From positions 2,976,001 through 3,040,000 of the forward strand of contig NZ_CP114039.1 in the NCBI RefSeq assembly GCF_026965535.1: 64,000 bases of DNA. The letters are read 5' to 3'. The notes under the pieces were generated by a model, which saw only the letters and a program-made list of their open reading frames with translations, was not told the DNA's origin and did not search any database. This document shows positions 27,409 through 36,303 of the stretch, in pieces. This stretch comes from Corallococcus sp. NCRR. Its GTDB lineage: Bacteria; Myxococcota; Myxococcia; Myxococcales; Myxococcaceae. Each line of letters opens with the position of its first letter. Positions within the stretch are counted from its first letter, which is position 1. Both the position numbers and the translations under genes were made by a program.

Positions 27409-28183
27409 ACTGCGTGTACTGCTGGTGGACGACGAGCCGCTGGCCCGAAAGGGATTGAAGCAGGCCCTGGCGCGCCATCCGGACGCGGTGGTGTGCGGCG
27501 AGTGCCGCGATGGCCGCGAAGCCGTGGATGCCATCCGTGCCCAGCGTCCCCAGTTGGTGCTGCTGGATGTGCAGATGCCGGAGTTGGACGGCTTCGGCGT
27601 GCTGCGCGAGGTGGGCGCGGAGCAGATGCCCGCCGTCATCTTCATCACCGCGTTCGATACCTTCGCCGTGAAGGCCTTCGATGTGCACGCGGTGGACTAT
27701 CTGGTGAAGCCCTTCGACGACGCGCGCTTCGACGAAGCGCTGGCCCGGGCCCGTCAGAGGCTGCGCGCCGGCGAGGCCGCCGAACTGGGCCGGCGGCTCG
27801 CGGACCTGTTGGCGGACGCGGGCCCGGCACCCAGGCCCGCCGAGCCGCCCGCGGACCGGCTCCTGGTGCGCGTGGGTCTGCGCTCCGTGCTCGTCCCCGT
27901 CGCGGACATCGAGTGGGTGGAGGCGGACGACTACTGCGTCACGCTGCACGCGGACGGGAAGGCCCACGTCCTGCGCGAGACCCTGGCGGCGCTGGAGGCG
28001 CGGCTGGATCCAGAGCGCTTCGTCCGCATCCACCGCTCCGCCATCGTCAATGTGGAGCGCATTCAAGAAGTGCACCGGCCATCCCCCACGGAGCAGGTGG
28101 TGGTGCTGCGAAGCGGCATGCGTCTTCGAGTCAGCCGCAGCCGCCGAGAGCACCTGGAGCGGCGACTGGGCCGGGCCCGCTAA
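27401..28183 (+). CDS. LytTR family response regulator
   Basis: The protein (260 aa) has a receiver domain (VDDEPLAR, phospho-acceptor Asp56 in [11 protein letters not shown], and VDYLVKPFD) and a C-terminal LytTR DNA-binding domain (about 145-255) with [25 protein letters not shown] and [10 protein letters not shown]. It is the cognate partner of the overlapping kinase gene. LytTR regulators bind direct repeats upstream of target promoters. No candidate repeats were identified near it; the targets are unknown. Confidence 0.95.
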   Translation: MAELRVLLVDDEPLARKGLKQALARHPDAVVCGECRDGREAVDAIRAQRPQLVLLDVQMPELDGFGVLREVGAEQMPAVIFITAFDTFAVKAFDVHAVDYLVKPFDDARFDEALARARQRLRAGEAAELGRRLADLLADAGPAPRPAEPPADRLLVRVGLRSVLVPVADIEWVEADDYCVTLHADGKAHVLRETLAALEARLDPERFVRIHRSAIVNVERIQEVHRPSPTEQVVVLRSGMRLRVSRSRREHLERRLGRAR

Positions 28184-28225
28184 TCCCCAGCCAGCCCATG
28201 CCGCCCGCCGGGCCCGGTCTCCCAA

Positions 28226-28324
28226 AACCTGTCCGACAGTCCGACAGGTTCCCATCGTCGCCTCAACCTGTCCGACAGCTTCCCGGGGTCGTCCGAACCT
28301 GTCCGACAGTCGGACAGGTTTTTT
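28226..28324. repeat. Three copies of an AACCTGTCCGACAG repeat forming a bidirectional terminator region
   Basis: Copies start at 28226, 28265 and 28296. The third is a perfect palindrome, AACCTGTCCGAC-A-GTCGGACAGGTT (28296-28320), followed by T's on the plus strand. The first has eight-base arms (28226-28233 and 28243-28250), and read on the minus strand it is followed by TTTT. The middle copy is a half element. They lie between converging genes, so they probably end both transcripts. Confidence 0.75.
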
Positions 28325-28404
28325 GGTTTCGCCGCCGGCGGGGAGGCCCGGTGGGTTCTTACCTTCTCATCCGTGGCGACAGGATTGTTGTTGCCCTGAG
28401 GGCC

Positions 28405-29916
28405 TCAGGGCTTGCGGACCTTGTCCACGGCGGCGGTGAGGGCGCTCCAGTCCGTGGGCTTCAGGTGCATGCCGAACACCTTGGCCACCGGGAGCTTCTC
28501 CCGCTCGGCCACCTCCACTGTTTCGTCCACCTGCTGCACGTTGAAGAACGCGCCGTCCGGCTGGGGCTGCACCAGGTCGGAGGTGTAGAGCAGCCGGTGT
28601 TCCGGCAGCCATGCGAACAGCATCCGCTCGCCCGTCTCCGTGCGCACCGGGACGAGCTCCAGCCGGTTCTTTCCGGCGCCCAGCACGCGCCGTCCGTCCA
28701 CGACCTGGAGCTTCGCGGCGCGTGGCTTCCTGGCCAGCGCATCCGGCATGAGCGTGCGCGGCGCCGCCACCAGCCGCTCCACCAGCGCGCGGTTGAGATC
28801 CAGCACGTGCACCGGGATGCCCCGGGCCACGTACTCGCGCAGGCCTCCGATGTGCGGCCAGGCGTCGCTGGTGGACACCACGGCCTTCACCTTCAGACCC
28901 GGGAAGCGCTTCGCGGCCTCGTCCATCACTCGCGCCGAATAGCCGGACGCGAGCGGGCCCTCCACCACCACCACGCCGTCGTCCTGCGCCACCAGGGCCA
29001 CGTTCCATGCACCCGGCAGTTGCACCACGCCGGGCGCCACCTCCACCGGTGGCGCGTCTGGTCGGACCACGGGGGTTTCGTCCAGCTTCCTTGCCCGGCG
29101 GGCCTCGAAGCCCTGCTTCACTTCGTCCAGCACGGCGAAGTCCGCGTCCTCGAGCGGCGGATCCACCGTCACCGCCGTCACCGTGACGGAGTGGTAGGGC
29201 TGGCTGTTGCGCGCCCACTCCCAGTGACGCGGATAGCGCAGGCCTCCCGGCTCCAGCGTCCATGCCTGGAAGGACAGCACCGTGCGCACGTCGCCCCAGA
29301 CGCTCCAGAAGACATCCTCCGGATGCGCGTCCACCGTCTCCACGGCCGTGGGCAGTCCCGTGCGGGCGTTGAGGAACAGGCGCACGCTCGCGCGGTCCTG
29401 GTGGAAGGCGACGACGTGGTGGGGCACCTCCTGCAGCACCGTGTCCGCCTGGGCGCGCAGGTCCTTCGCGTCCAGGGCCGCGAGCAGCACGTGCTCGGGC
29501 GCGAAGGCCATCCGCTCCTGCAGGTCCTGGAGCTGCGCGGCGCCCATGGGCAGCCACTTCCCCTGGAAGTCCGCCGCCGCCACACCGTCGGCGAGCAGCA
29601 TCGTCACGCCCTTCCAGTCCTCCACCCCCATCCCTCGGCTCTCGGACTCCTGACGCAGGCGGCCCCGGCGCAGGTCGCGCACCTCTTCGAACTGCTCGTA
29701 CATGACGAGGAAGGGCGGCGTCGGGCGCTCGGACTGCTCCAGCAGGTTCCAATGGCCTACGCCTCGTAACCGCAGACCCGTGAGCGCGCGGAGCCGGGCC
29801 TCGCCTCCCATGGCCTCGGCGGCGGCGCGGACGTGGGCGAGGGCGGGGGACTCGGCGGCGGCGGGCAGGGTGAGCAGCAGCGCCGCGACAGTGGACAACA
29901 GCAGGGGGCTTCGCAT
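28405..29916 (-). CDS. Secreted metallo-beta-lactamase-fold-like protein with altered active site
   Basis: The product (503 aa from ATG 29916) has a signal peptide ending LPAAAES. About 20-290 resembles the N-terminal part of periplasmic 'MBL fold' proteins. About 290-500 looks like an MBL-fold domain: VVQLPGAWNVALVAQDDGVVVVEGP, then LKVKAVVSTSDAWPHIGGLREY, where the normal zinc motif H-x-H-x-D-H is reduced to SDAWPH. It therefore probably lacks a dinuclear zinc site and may bind or sense rather than hydrolyse. The function is unknown. The gene converges on the LytTR gene. Confidence 0.75.
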   Translation of the reverse strand: MRSPLLLSTVAALLLTLPAAAESPALAHVRAAAEAMGGEARLRALTGLRLRGVGHWNLLEQSERPTPPFLVMYEQFEEVRDLRRGRLRQESESRGMGVEDWKGVTMLLADGVAAADFQGKWLPMGAAQLQDLQERMAFAPEHVLLAALDAKDLRAQADTVLQEVPHHVVAFHQDRASVRLFLNARTGLPTAVETVDAHPEDVFWSVWGDVRTVLSFQAWTLEPGGLRYPRHWEWARNSQPYHSVTVTAVTVDPPLEDADFAVLDEVKQGFEARRARKLDETPVVRPDAPPVEVAPGVVQLPGAWNVALVAQDDGVVVVEGPLASGYSARVMDEAAKRFPGLKVKAVVSTSDAWPHIGGLREYVARGIPVHVLDLNRALVERLVAAPRTLMPDALARKPRAAKLQVVDGRRVLGAGKNRLELVPVRTETGERMLFAWLPEHRLLYTSDLVQPQPDGAFFNVQQVDETVEVAEREKLPVAKVFGMHLKPTDWSALTAAVDKVRKP

Positions 29917-30142
29917 GGCCCCACGATGCCGTGGCCGGAACCTGCCTTCAGGGGCCATGCCGCCAGTGACCCGAAGGGCGCGGCGAACGGTGCTGGGAGC
30001 GCGGCGAATGGCGAAGGCCTGGCGGTCCCCGACGCACCCGGCAGCCAGCCTTGCTCGGGGCACGGCCGCACGGCCGGTCGCAGGCCAGCGGGACGGTGCA
30101 CATCTTCGCCCGGGGTGAAGGGGCCCAGGCGAGAGGTGGACC

Positions 30143-31879
30143 ATGAAGAAGACGGTGGCGGACCAGTTCGTGGAGGTCCTCGCGCTCGCGGGGGTGAAGC
30201 GCATCTATGGCGTGGTGGGTGACAGCCTCAACGCCCTCACGGAGTCGCTGCGCCGCCGGGGCGACATCGAATGGGTGCCCATGCGCAACGAGGAGGCCGC
30301 CGCCTTCGCCGCGGGCGCGGAGGCGCACCTCACCGGGCAGCTCGCCGTGTGCGCGGGGAGCTGCGGCCCCGGCAACCTGCACCTCATCAACGGCCTGTAT
30401 GACTGCCACCGCAGCCGGGCGCCGGTGCTGGCCATCGCCGCGCAGATTCCCTCCATGGAGCTGGGCACCGGCTACTTCCAGGAGACCCATCCGGAGTCGC
30501 TCTTCAAGGAGTGCAGCCACTACTGCGAGCTGGTCTCCGGCCCCAACCAGATGCAGCGCACGGCGGAGATCGCCGTCCGCAGCGCGGTGGGCAAGGGCGG
30601 CGTGGCCGTGGTGGTGCTCCCCGGCGACATCGCCATGCTGAAGGCGGAGGACGCGCGCGCTCCCACGCCGGAGTCGCTGCTCGCATCGTCGTCCCAGCTC
30701 ATGCCGTCCTCCGCGCAGGTGGAGCAGATGGCCGCGCTGCTCAACCGCGGCGGGCGCGTGACGCTGCTGTGCGGCGCGGGCTGCGAGGGCGCGGGCGCGC
30801 AGGTGGTGGAGCTGGCGAAGCGGCTCCAGGCGCCCGTCGTCTCCGCGCTCCGGGGCAAGGAGTTCGTGGAGAAGGACAACCCCCACTTCGTGGGGCTCAC
30901 GGGGCTCATCGGCTACGCGTCCGGGTACTGGGCGATGATCGACTGCGACGTGCTCCTGATGCTGGGCACGGACTTCCCCTACCGGCAGTTTTACCCGGAC
31001 AGCGCCGACACGCGGATCATCCAGGTGGACGTGCGCGCGGAGAACATCGGCAAGCGCACGCGGGTGGACCTGGGCGTGGTGGGCAGCGTGTCCGCCACCG
31101 TCCAGGCGCTCCTGCCCCGCATCGAAGCGAAGCGCGACACGAAGCACGTGGAGCGCGCGCTCGCGCACTACCGCAAGACCCGCGAGGAGCTGGACTCCCT
31201 GGGGCAGGGCACGGTGGGGAAGACGCCCATCCACCCGCCGCAGGTGGCCCGCGCGTTCGACCTCCAGGCGTCGGATGACACCATCTTCACCTGCGACGTG
31301 GGCCTGCCCACCGTGTGGGCCGCGCGCTACGCGACCATGAGGGGCGGCCGGCGGCTGGTGGGCTCCTTCAACCACGGCTCCATGGCGAGCGCCCTCGCGC
31401 AGGCCATTGGCGCGCAGAAGGCCTTCCCGGACCGGCAGGTCATCGCCTTCTCCGGTGACGGCGGCTTCACGATGTTGATGGGGGACTTCATCGGCCTGGT
31501 GCAGTTGGGGCTGCCCATCAAGGTCGTGGTGTTCAACAACAGCTCCCTGGGCTTCGTGGCCATGGAGCAGCAGGTGGGCGGCATGCTCGACGTGGGCACG
31601 GCGCTCCAGAACCCGAACTTCGCCGCGCTGGCGGAGGCCGTGGGCATCAAGGGCCTGCGCGTGGAGGACCCGGGGCAGGTGGATGAAGCCGTCCAGCTGG
31701 CGCTCGCGACGCCGGGCCCCGTGCTGGTGGACGCCGTGGTCAGCAAGGCGGAGCTGGTGATGCCTCCCCGCATCACCGCGTCCATGGCCGCGGGCTTCAC
31801 CCTGTTCGGCATCAAGGCCCTGCTCAACGGTCGCACCAACGAGGTGCTGGAACTGGCGCGCACCAACCTCTGGCGCTGA
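30143..31879 (+). CDS. poxB: Thiamine-diphosphate-dependent pyruvate oxidase/dehydrogenase (PoxB-like)
   Basis: This 578-residue enzyme has the PYR domain with the catalytic glutamate near 50 (MRNEEAAAFAAGAEA), a central FAD/nucleotide domain, and the PP domain with GDGGF (about 438-442) and FNNSSLGF as the Mg-ThDP motif. The order of motifs matches PoxB, which converts pyruvate to acetate and CO2 with quinone as acceptor. A short C-terminal tail without a clear amphipathic helix leaves membrane binding uncertain. Acetolactate synthase-type activity is the main alternative. Confidence 0.88.
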   Translation: MKKTVADQFVEVLALAGVKRIYGVVGDSLNALTESLRRRGDIEWVPMRNEEAAAFAAGAEAHLTGQLAVCAGSCGPGNLHLINGLYDCHRSRAPVLAIAAQIPSMELGTGYFQETHPESLFKECSHYCELVSGPNQMQRTAEIAVRSAVGKGGVAVVVLPGDIAMLKAEDARAPTPESLLASSSQLMPSSAQVEQMAALLNRGGRVTLLCGAGCEGAGAQVVELAKRLQAPVVSALRGKEFVEKDNPHFVGLTGLIGYASGYWAMIDCDVLLMLGTDFPYRQFYPDSADTRIIQVDVRAENIGKRTRVDLGVVGSVSATVQALLPRIEAKRDTKHVERALAHYRKTREELDSLGQGTVGKTPIHPPQVARAFDLQASDDTIFTCDVGLPTVWAARYATMRGGRRLVGSFNHGSMASALAQAIGAQKAFPDRQVIAFSGDGGFTMLMGDFIGLVQLGLPIKVVVFNNSSLGFVAMEQQVGGMLDVGTALQNPNFAALAEAVGIKGLRVEDPGQVDEAVQLALATPGPVLVDAVVSKAELVMPPRITASMAAGFTLFGIKALLNGRTNEVLELARTNLWR

Positions 31880-32005
31880 AACCCCTGGCATCTCCAGCGG
31901 TTGGACGGGGCCTGGGAAAAATCAGCAGGGCCGCGAATCCATCTGGCCCGTGGCCGCCTCTTAGCTGGCGAACGGGGATTTTCCCCGTCGCACGAGGCAG
32001 GTCCC

Positions 32006-32524
32006 ATGAGCTTGGCCACCCCTCCCGACGCGCTGTTGCTCGCGGCCCATGCTGGTGACCGGGACGCGATGGTGCACCTGCTCCAGCTCCAGCAGCCGAA
32101 CCTCCGGCGCTACGCGCAGAAGCGCTGCCTCATCAGCGACGTGGACGACGCGGTCCAGGAGGCCCTGCTGGTGATGTCCCGCCACCTGTCCGCCGTGCGC
32201 CAGCTGAAGTCGTTCTCCGGGTGGATGTTCCGCATCGTCCAGCGCGAGTGCCGCCGCCTGGCCCGCACGGTGCTGAAGAACGACCCCTACGAGGAGGCGC
32301 TCGTGGACCAGTGGATGTCCGCGCACACGCCGGACTCGCTGCGGCTGGACATGGCGTCCGCGCTGGAGTCGCTGCCGCCGCAATACCTGGAGGTCGTCGT
32401 GCTGCGCGACTTCGAGTCGCTCTCCATCCGCGAGATGGCCGGGCGCCTGTCGTTGGAGCCGGCGGCGGTGAAGAGCCGCCTGCACCGCGCCCGCGTGATG
32501 ATCCGCGAATACCTGCTGGCCTGA
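32006..32524 (+). CDS. ECF-like RNA polymerase sigma factor
   Basis: The protein (172 aa) has region 2 (DVDDAVQEALLVMSRHL, then FSGWMFRIVQREC) and region 4 (LESLPPQYLEVVVLRDFESLSIREMA and a recognition helix ending KSRLHRAR), the usual ECF arrangement, quoted here in parts. The start at 32006 is preceded by GAGGCAGG. No anti-sigma factor is adjacent; the next gene encodes a membrane protein 30 bases on and could be co-transcribed and act in its control, but this is only positional. Confidence 0.9.
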   Translation: MSLATPPDALLLAAHAGDRDAMVHLLQLQQPNLRRYAQKRCLISDVDDAVQEALLVMSRHLSAVRQLKSFSGWMFRIVQRECRRLARTVLKNDPYEEALVDQWMSAHTPDSLRLDMASALESLPPQYLEVVVLRDFESLSIREMAGRLSLEPAAVKSRLHRARVMIREYLLA

Positions 32525-32554
32525 AGCTCAATCCCTCTCATCTGGAGTCCTGTC

Positions 32555-33070
32555 ATGGCGAACCCCCTGTCCGTTCTGGGCATCATCCACACGCTCGTGA
32601 GCGTGCCTCCCATCGTCTTCGGCGTCTGGGCCTTCGCGCGCGACGGGCGCATCGACCCGGGGACGCGCGTCGGCAAGGCGTATGTCGCCAGCATGGTGAC
32701 GTCGGTGGTGACGTCGTTCGGCCTGTCCAGCACGGGCGGCTTCAACCCGGGCCACGCGCTGGGGCTCGTGGCGCTGCTGCTCATGGCGGTGGGCGCGGCG
32801 GCGCCGGGCCTGGGCGTGTTCGGCCGCGCCACGGAATACGTGCGGACCCTCACGTACTCCGCCAGCTTCATGGTCCTGCTGGTCCCGGGCATCAACGAGA
32901 CGCTGACCCGGCTGCCCGCGGACAAGCCCCTGGCGGACAGCCCCCAGTCCCCCATGGTGCAGGCGGCCCTGGCGACGCTGCTGGGCCTGTTCCTCTGCGG
33001 CGCCACGTACCAGGTGCTGCGGCTGCGCGCTCGGACGTACGGCCATGTAGGCGGGCTGCCGAACCGCTGA
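32555..33070 (+). CDS. Hypothetical integral membrane protein
   Basis: The product (171 aa) has four hydrophobic segments (about 5-25, 42-60, 67-90 and 135-155) and short loops. The N-terminus reads MANPLSVLGIIHTLVSVPP. I recognise no named family, though size and layout resemble small DUF2306-like membrane proteins. It lies 30 bases after an ECF-like sigma factor gene and 84 bases before a DoxX gene, all on the same strand, which suggests one transcript. Confidence 0.8.
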   Translation: MANPLSVLGIIHTLVSVPPIVFGVWAFARDGRIDPGTRVGKAYVASMVTSVVTSFGLSSTGGFNPGHALGLVALLLMAVGAAAPGLGVFGRATEYVRTLTYSASFMVLLVPGINETLTRLPADKPLADSPQSPMVQAALATLLGLFLCGATYQVLRLRARTYGHVGGLPNR

Positions 33071-33154
33071 AAAGCGCGGGGCGTGTCGATTCGTGGAGCC
33101 CTGAATCGACGTGGATGTAGAAGGCCCGCGATTTTCACCTGAACGGAGCACGCC

Positions 33155-33619
33155 ATGGACGCCACCCTCTCCTCCACCCCCCCCGGGGTGGACACCTCCC
33201 CGAAGAAGAAGTCACTCGCCCGCTTCCTGCCGACGGGGGCCCGCGTGTTCATGGGGCTGGTGTTCTTCGTCTTCGGGCTGAACGGGTTCCTGGAGTTCAT
33301 TCCCATGCCCAAGGACCTGGACCCGGCGGATCCGGCGGTGGCCTTCGGCATCGCGATGAAGGCGACGGGCTTCCTGTTCGCGCTGGTGAAGGGCACGGAG
33401 ACGGTGGTGGGCCTGCTGCTGCTGGCCAACCGCTTCGTCCCGCTGGCGCTGGCGCTCATCGCGCCGGTCATCGTGAACATCTTCCTGACGCACGCCTTCC
33501 TCGCGCCGTCGGGCCTGGGGCTGGCGGTGATGCTCCTGGCGGCGGAAATCTTCCTGGCCTGGTCCTACCGGGCGGCGTACCGCCCGATGCTGGCCATGAA
33601 GGTCAATCCAGGCTCTTGA
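33155..33619 (+). CDS. DoxX family membrane protein
   Basis: The product (154 aa) has a short hydrophilic N-terminus with KKK, then four membrane helices. The pattern RVFMGLVFFVFGLNGFLEFIP and the charged loop before GTETVVGLLLLANRF match DoxX/DoxD proteins, which in some species support redox or sulfur enzymes at the inner membrane. The ECF-like sigma factor and another membrane gene lie upstream. The substrate is unknown. Confidence 0.85.
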   Translation: MDATLSSTPPGVDTSPKKKSLARFLPTGARVFMGLVFFVFGLNGFLEFIPMPKDLDPADPAVAFGIAMKATGFLFALVKGTETVVGLLLLANRFVPLALALIAPVIVNIFLTHAFLAPSGLGLAVMLLAAEIFLAWSYRAAYRPMLAMKVNPGS

Positions 33620-33620
33620 G

Positions 33621-33707
33621 GTCGACTTCCCCAGCCGCGCCCAGATGTCCCCCGCGTTCCGCGCCTTCCTCGACGTGGCCCGCGAGGTGACGGCCGAACG
33701 GCCCTGA
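33621..33707 (+). pseudogene. C-terminal remnant of a LysR-type regulator gene
   Basis: An 28-codon frame starting directly after the DoxX stop reads VDFPSRAQMSPAFRAFLD and ends in a natural stop at 33705-33707. This is the typical end of a LysR substrate-binding domain (P-S-R-x-x-x-S-P-x-x-R-x-F-x-D). No other LysR sequence is present, so it is a fragment left by deletion. Confidence 0.6.
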
Positions 33708-33711
33708 GGCG

Positions 33712-35190
33712 TCAGTCGCGCGGCGGGCCGCGGCGGCGGTCCACCACGCCCGTGGTGACGGGCAGCTCCGCGGACTCCTCGCTCTGGGCGCGCAGGCTCA
33801 TGGACCTGGTGCTCTCCGCGGGCAGCCCCGCCCAGGTCCGCAGCCGCTCCAGCGCCACGGCCTGCTCCGCCGCCGGCAGGCCCGTGATGCGGGAGCCATG
33901 GTTGCCGCCCGGCTGGAAGAACCGGTACGAGTCATTGCGCGCGCTCACGCTGAACGCGCCCGTGGACCAGGGGTCGTTCTCTCCGTAGACGAGCAGGATG
34001 CGCTCGCCGAACGCCTTCACCCAGCCCTCCACGATGGGCATCACGAAGGGGTTGAAGGGATACGGCCGCATGTCGAACGGCACGAGCGCCCGCGGGTCGT
34101 AGCCCCGGGGGTAGTGCAGGACGCCGCTCAGGTGGGCCTCGTCGGACGCGTAGCTGCCCAGCTGCGTGCCGGCCTGGAAGTCATAGGGCGCGTAGTAGTT
34201 CAGGTCCCCGTCGCTCATGTACGAGAGCCCCACCACCCAGTCCATGAAGTCCACCAGCCCCTGCGCGGGGCCGCCCGGCGGCGGAATCTGCTCACACAGC
34301 GACGCGTCGCCGTACTGCCAGAAGGCGAAGGCGAACTCGAGCGTGCTGAACTCCAGCGCCTTGTCCACGCCCAGGAAGTCGTAGGTGCTGCCGTAATACG
34401 CCGAGGCCGTCGCCTGGAAGAGCGGCGACACCTCCGCGCGCCGCTCCAGCACCTCGCGCTGGAAGCCGCGGATGCTCTCACGGCACTCGGGCGTGCCCAG
34501 CTTGCCCAGGAACCTCACGTAGCGCGGGTCCTGCGTGCCGTAGCTGTTGGGCGCCACGTAGGCCACGGTGGCGTCCACGTCGCGCGGGAAGAACGCCCGG
34601 TGGTAGAGCGACGTCATGCCGCCCTTGCTGCCGCCGGTGCTGATCCACTTGCCCGGGAAGAGCGGCTTGAAGGCCTGGACGATGCGGTGGTGGTCCGCCG
34701 CCGCCTGCTCGATGCTGAGCAGCCGCCAGTTCGCGGGCTGCGGGATGGAGGGCCCGAAGAAGCGGTGCTCCACCTGCAACTGGTTGCCCTGCAACAGGAA
34801 GGCGGGCTCCGTCTGTCCGGGGGACGTGCTGATGCCATAGCCCGTGCTGGCCAGCACCATGGGCGCCTCCGCGTTGCGGAAGACCAGCGTCATCCGCTGC
34901 TGGAAGCGCGTGCCATTCGGGTGCAGGTGGTCCGCCGGCTGGTCATAGGCCAGCACGAAGGTGCGCACGCCCGACGGGGTCGGCGGCCGCTCCAGCAGCA
35001 CCGTGATGCCGGGGATCGCCTGCAATTGCGCGAGGATGTCCGGCGCCGCGTCCTGTGTCTGGGATTGCGCCTGGACCTCCGGCGCGCTCGGGGCGATGGA
35101 CTCCGGGGGAAGCTCGCTGCCGCCGCAGGCCTGGAGCCCCAACGCCAGAGCACACGCCAGCACCGCGGGACGACCGAAGAAACGTGACAT
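33712..35190 (-). CDS. S37 family (PS-10-like) serine peptidase, lipoprotein
   Basis: The product (492 aa) has a signal ending LQACGG, so Cys22 may be lipidated. The alpha/beta-hydrolase-type triad is visible: nucleophile Ser188 in STGGSKGGM, an aspartate in VYGENDPWS and a histidine in PGGNHGSRI. The EHRFFGPS segment before the nucleophile is typical of the S37 tripeptidyl aminopeptidase family. It should cut short peptides from extracellular protein and could work with the M4 protease. The C-terminal 40 residues are low-complexity and arginine-rich. Confidence 0.88.
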   Translation of the reverse strand: MSRFFGRPAVLACALALGLQACGGSELPPESIAPSAPEVQAQSQTQDAAPDILAQLQAIPGITVLLERPPTPSGVRTFVLAYDQPADHLHPNGTRFQQRMTLVFRNAEAPMVLASTGYGISTSPGQTEPAFLLQGNQLQVEHRFFGPSIPQPANWRLLSIEQAAADHHRIVQAFKPLFPGKWISTGGSKGGMTSLYHRAFFPRDVDATVAYVAPNSYGTQDPRYVRFLGKLGTPECRESIRGFQREVLERRAEVSPLFQATASAYYGSTYDFLGVDKALEFSTLEFAFAFWQYGDASLCEQIPPPGGPAQGLVDFMDWVVGLSYMSDGDLNYYAPYDFQAGTQLGSYASDEAHLSGVLHYPRGYDPRALVPFDMRPYPFNPFVMPIVEGWVKAFGERILLVYGENDPWSTGAFSVSARNDSYRFFQPGGNHGSRITGLPAAEQAVALERLRTWAGLPAESTRSMSLRAQSEESAELPVTTGVVDRRRGPPRD

Positions 35191-35289
35191 GGGTGAAACC
35201 CTCCTTGTGAGAAAGACAGAACGAACATGCCGTTCCTGTATTTCCGGAAGAAGGACTTCCCAGGTGCCGTGGACGTAAGGTCATGCGCC

Positions 35290-36303
35290 ATGAACGTCTA
35301 TGAGATTCGCGGAGCCTTCGGGTTGGACAACCTGGTGCGCGCGGAGCGGCCGGACCCCGTGCCCGGGCCCTTCCAGGTGCGTGTGCGGGTGAAGGCCACG
35401 AGCCTCAACTCGCGCGACCTGATGATGGTGGAGGGCCGCTACAACCCGCGCCAGAAGCTGCCGCTGGTGCCCAACTCGGACGGCGCGGGCGTGGTGGACG
35501 CGGTGGGCCCGGCCGTCACCCGCGTGAAGCCAGGCGACCGGGTGATGACGCTGTTCGCGCAGGGCTGGCAGGCCGGTGAGCCGACGAAGGCCATCACCGC
35601 CACCACGCTGGGTGGGCCGCTGGATGGCGCGCTCGCGGACACGATGCTCCTGCACGAGGACGGCGTGGTTCCCACGCCCGCGTACCTCACCGACGAGGAG
35701 GCCGCCACGCTGCCGTGCGCGGCGGTGACGGCGTGGAGCGCGCTCGTCACGCAAGGAGCGCTCAAGGCCGGGGACACGGTGCTGGTGCAGGGCACGGGCG
35801 GCGTGTCCATCTTCGCGCTCCAGATTGCCCGGCTGTTCGGCGCGCACGTCATCGTCACCTCCAGCCGCGACGACAAGCTGGAGCGGGCCCTGAAGCTGGG
35901 CGCGCACGAGGGCATCAACTACGTCACCACGCCGGACTGGGAGAAGGCGGCGCGCACGCTCACAGGCGGCGTGGGCGTGGACCACGTGGTGGAGGTGGGC
36001 GGCTCGGGCACCTTCGAGAAGTCACTCAAGGCGCTGCGCGTGGGCGGCACCGTGTCCGTCATCGGCGTGCTGTCCGGCGGGGCGGGCACCGTGTCCCTGG
36101 TCCCCATCCTGATGCAGAACCTGCGCGTGCAGGGCGTGTTCGTGGGGCACCGTCAGTCCTTCGAGGCGCTGACGCGCGCGTTCACGCTCCATGACGTCCA
36201 CCCGGTGGTGGACCGCGTGTTCCCCTTCACGGAAGCGCGCGCCGCCTTCGAGCACATGAAGCAGGGCGCGCACTTCGGGAAGATCGTCATCAAGGTGAGC
36301 TGA
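35290..36303 (+). CDS. Zinc-independent NAD(P)H alcohol dehydrogenase/quinone reductase-like protein (MDR family)
   Basis: The enzyme (337 aa from ATG 35290) has a GroES-like N-terminal domain (SLNSRDLMMVEGRY), PNSDGAGVVDAVG, the nucleotide-binding motif VQGTGGVSIFALQIA and a C-terminal HFGKIVIKVS. Catalytic-zinc cysteines are missing, as in quinone oxidoreductase-type MDR proteins. It is divergent from the S37 peptidase gene, and its end overlaps the converging TonB-like gene by 14 bases. The natural substrate is unknown. Confidence 0.88.
   Translation: MNVYEIRGAFGLDNLVRAERPDPVPGPFQVRVRVKATSLNSRDLMMVEGRYNPRQKLPLVPNSDGAGVVDAVGPAVTRVKPGDRVMTLFAQGWQAGEPTKAITATTLGGPLDGALADTMLLHEDGVVPTPAYLTDEEAATLPCAAVTAWSALVTQGALKAGDTVLVQGTGGVSIFALQIARLFGAHVIVTSSRDDKLERALKLGAHEGINYVTTPDWEKAARTLTGGVGVDHVVEVGGSGTFEKSLKALRVGGTVSVIGVLSGGAGTVSLVPILMQNLRVQGVFVGHRQSFEALTRAFTLHDVHPVVDRVFPFTEARAAFEHMKQGAHFGKIVIKVS

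Noticed and set aside
24754..27648. A 964-codon minus-strand frame
   Set aside because: Only its last 126 codons (the HxlR gene) are real; the rest is opposite the oxidoreductase and kinase genes and has no family features.
28226..28320. Possible CRISPR array from three similar repeats
   Set aside because: Repeats are short and palindromic, unequal in length and spacing, with no cas genes; they are better explained as terminators.
27493..29769. A 758-codon plus-strand frame crossing the terminator repeats
   Set aside because: It overlaps the LytTR gene out of frame and is antisense to the MBL-like gene; no domains.
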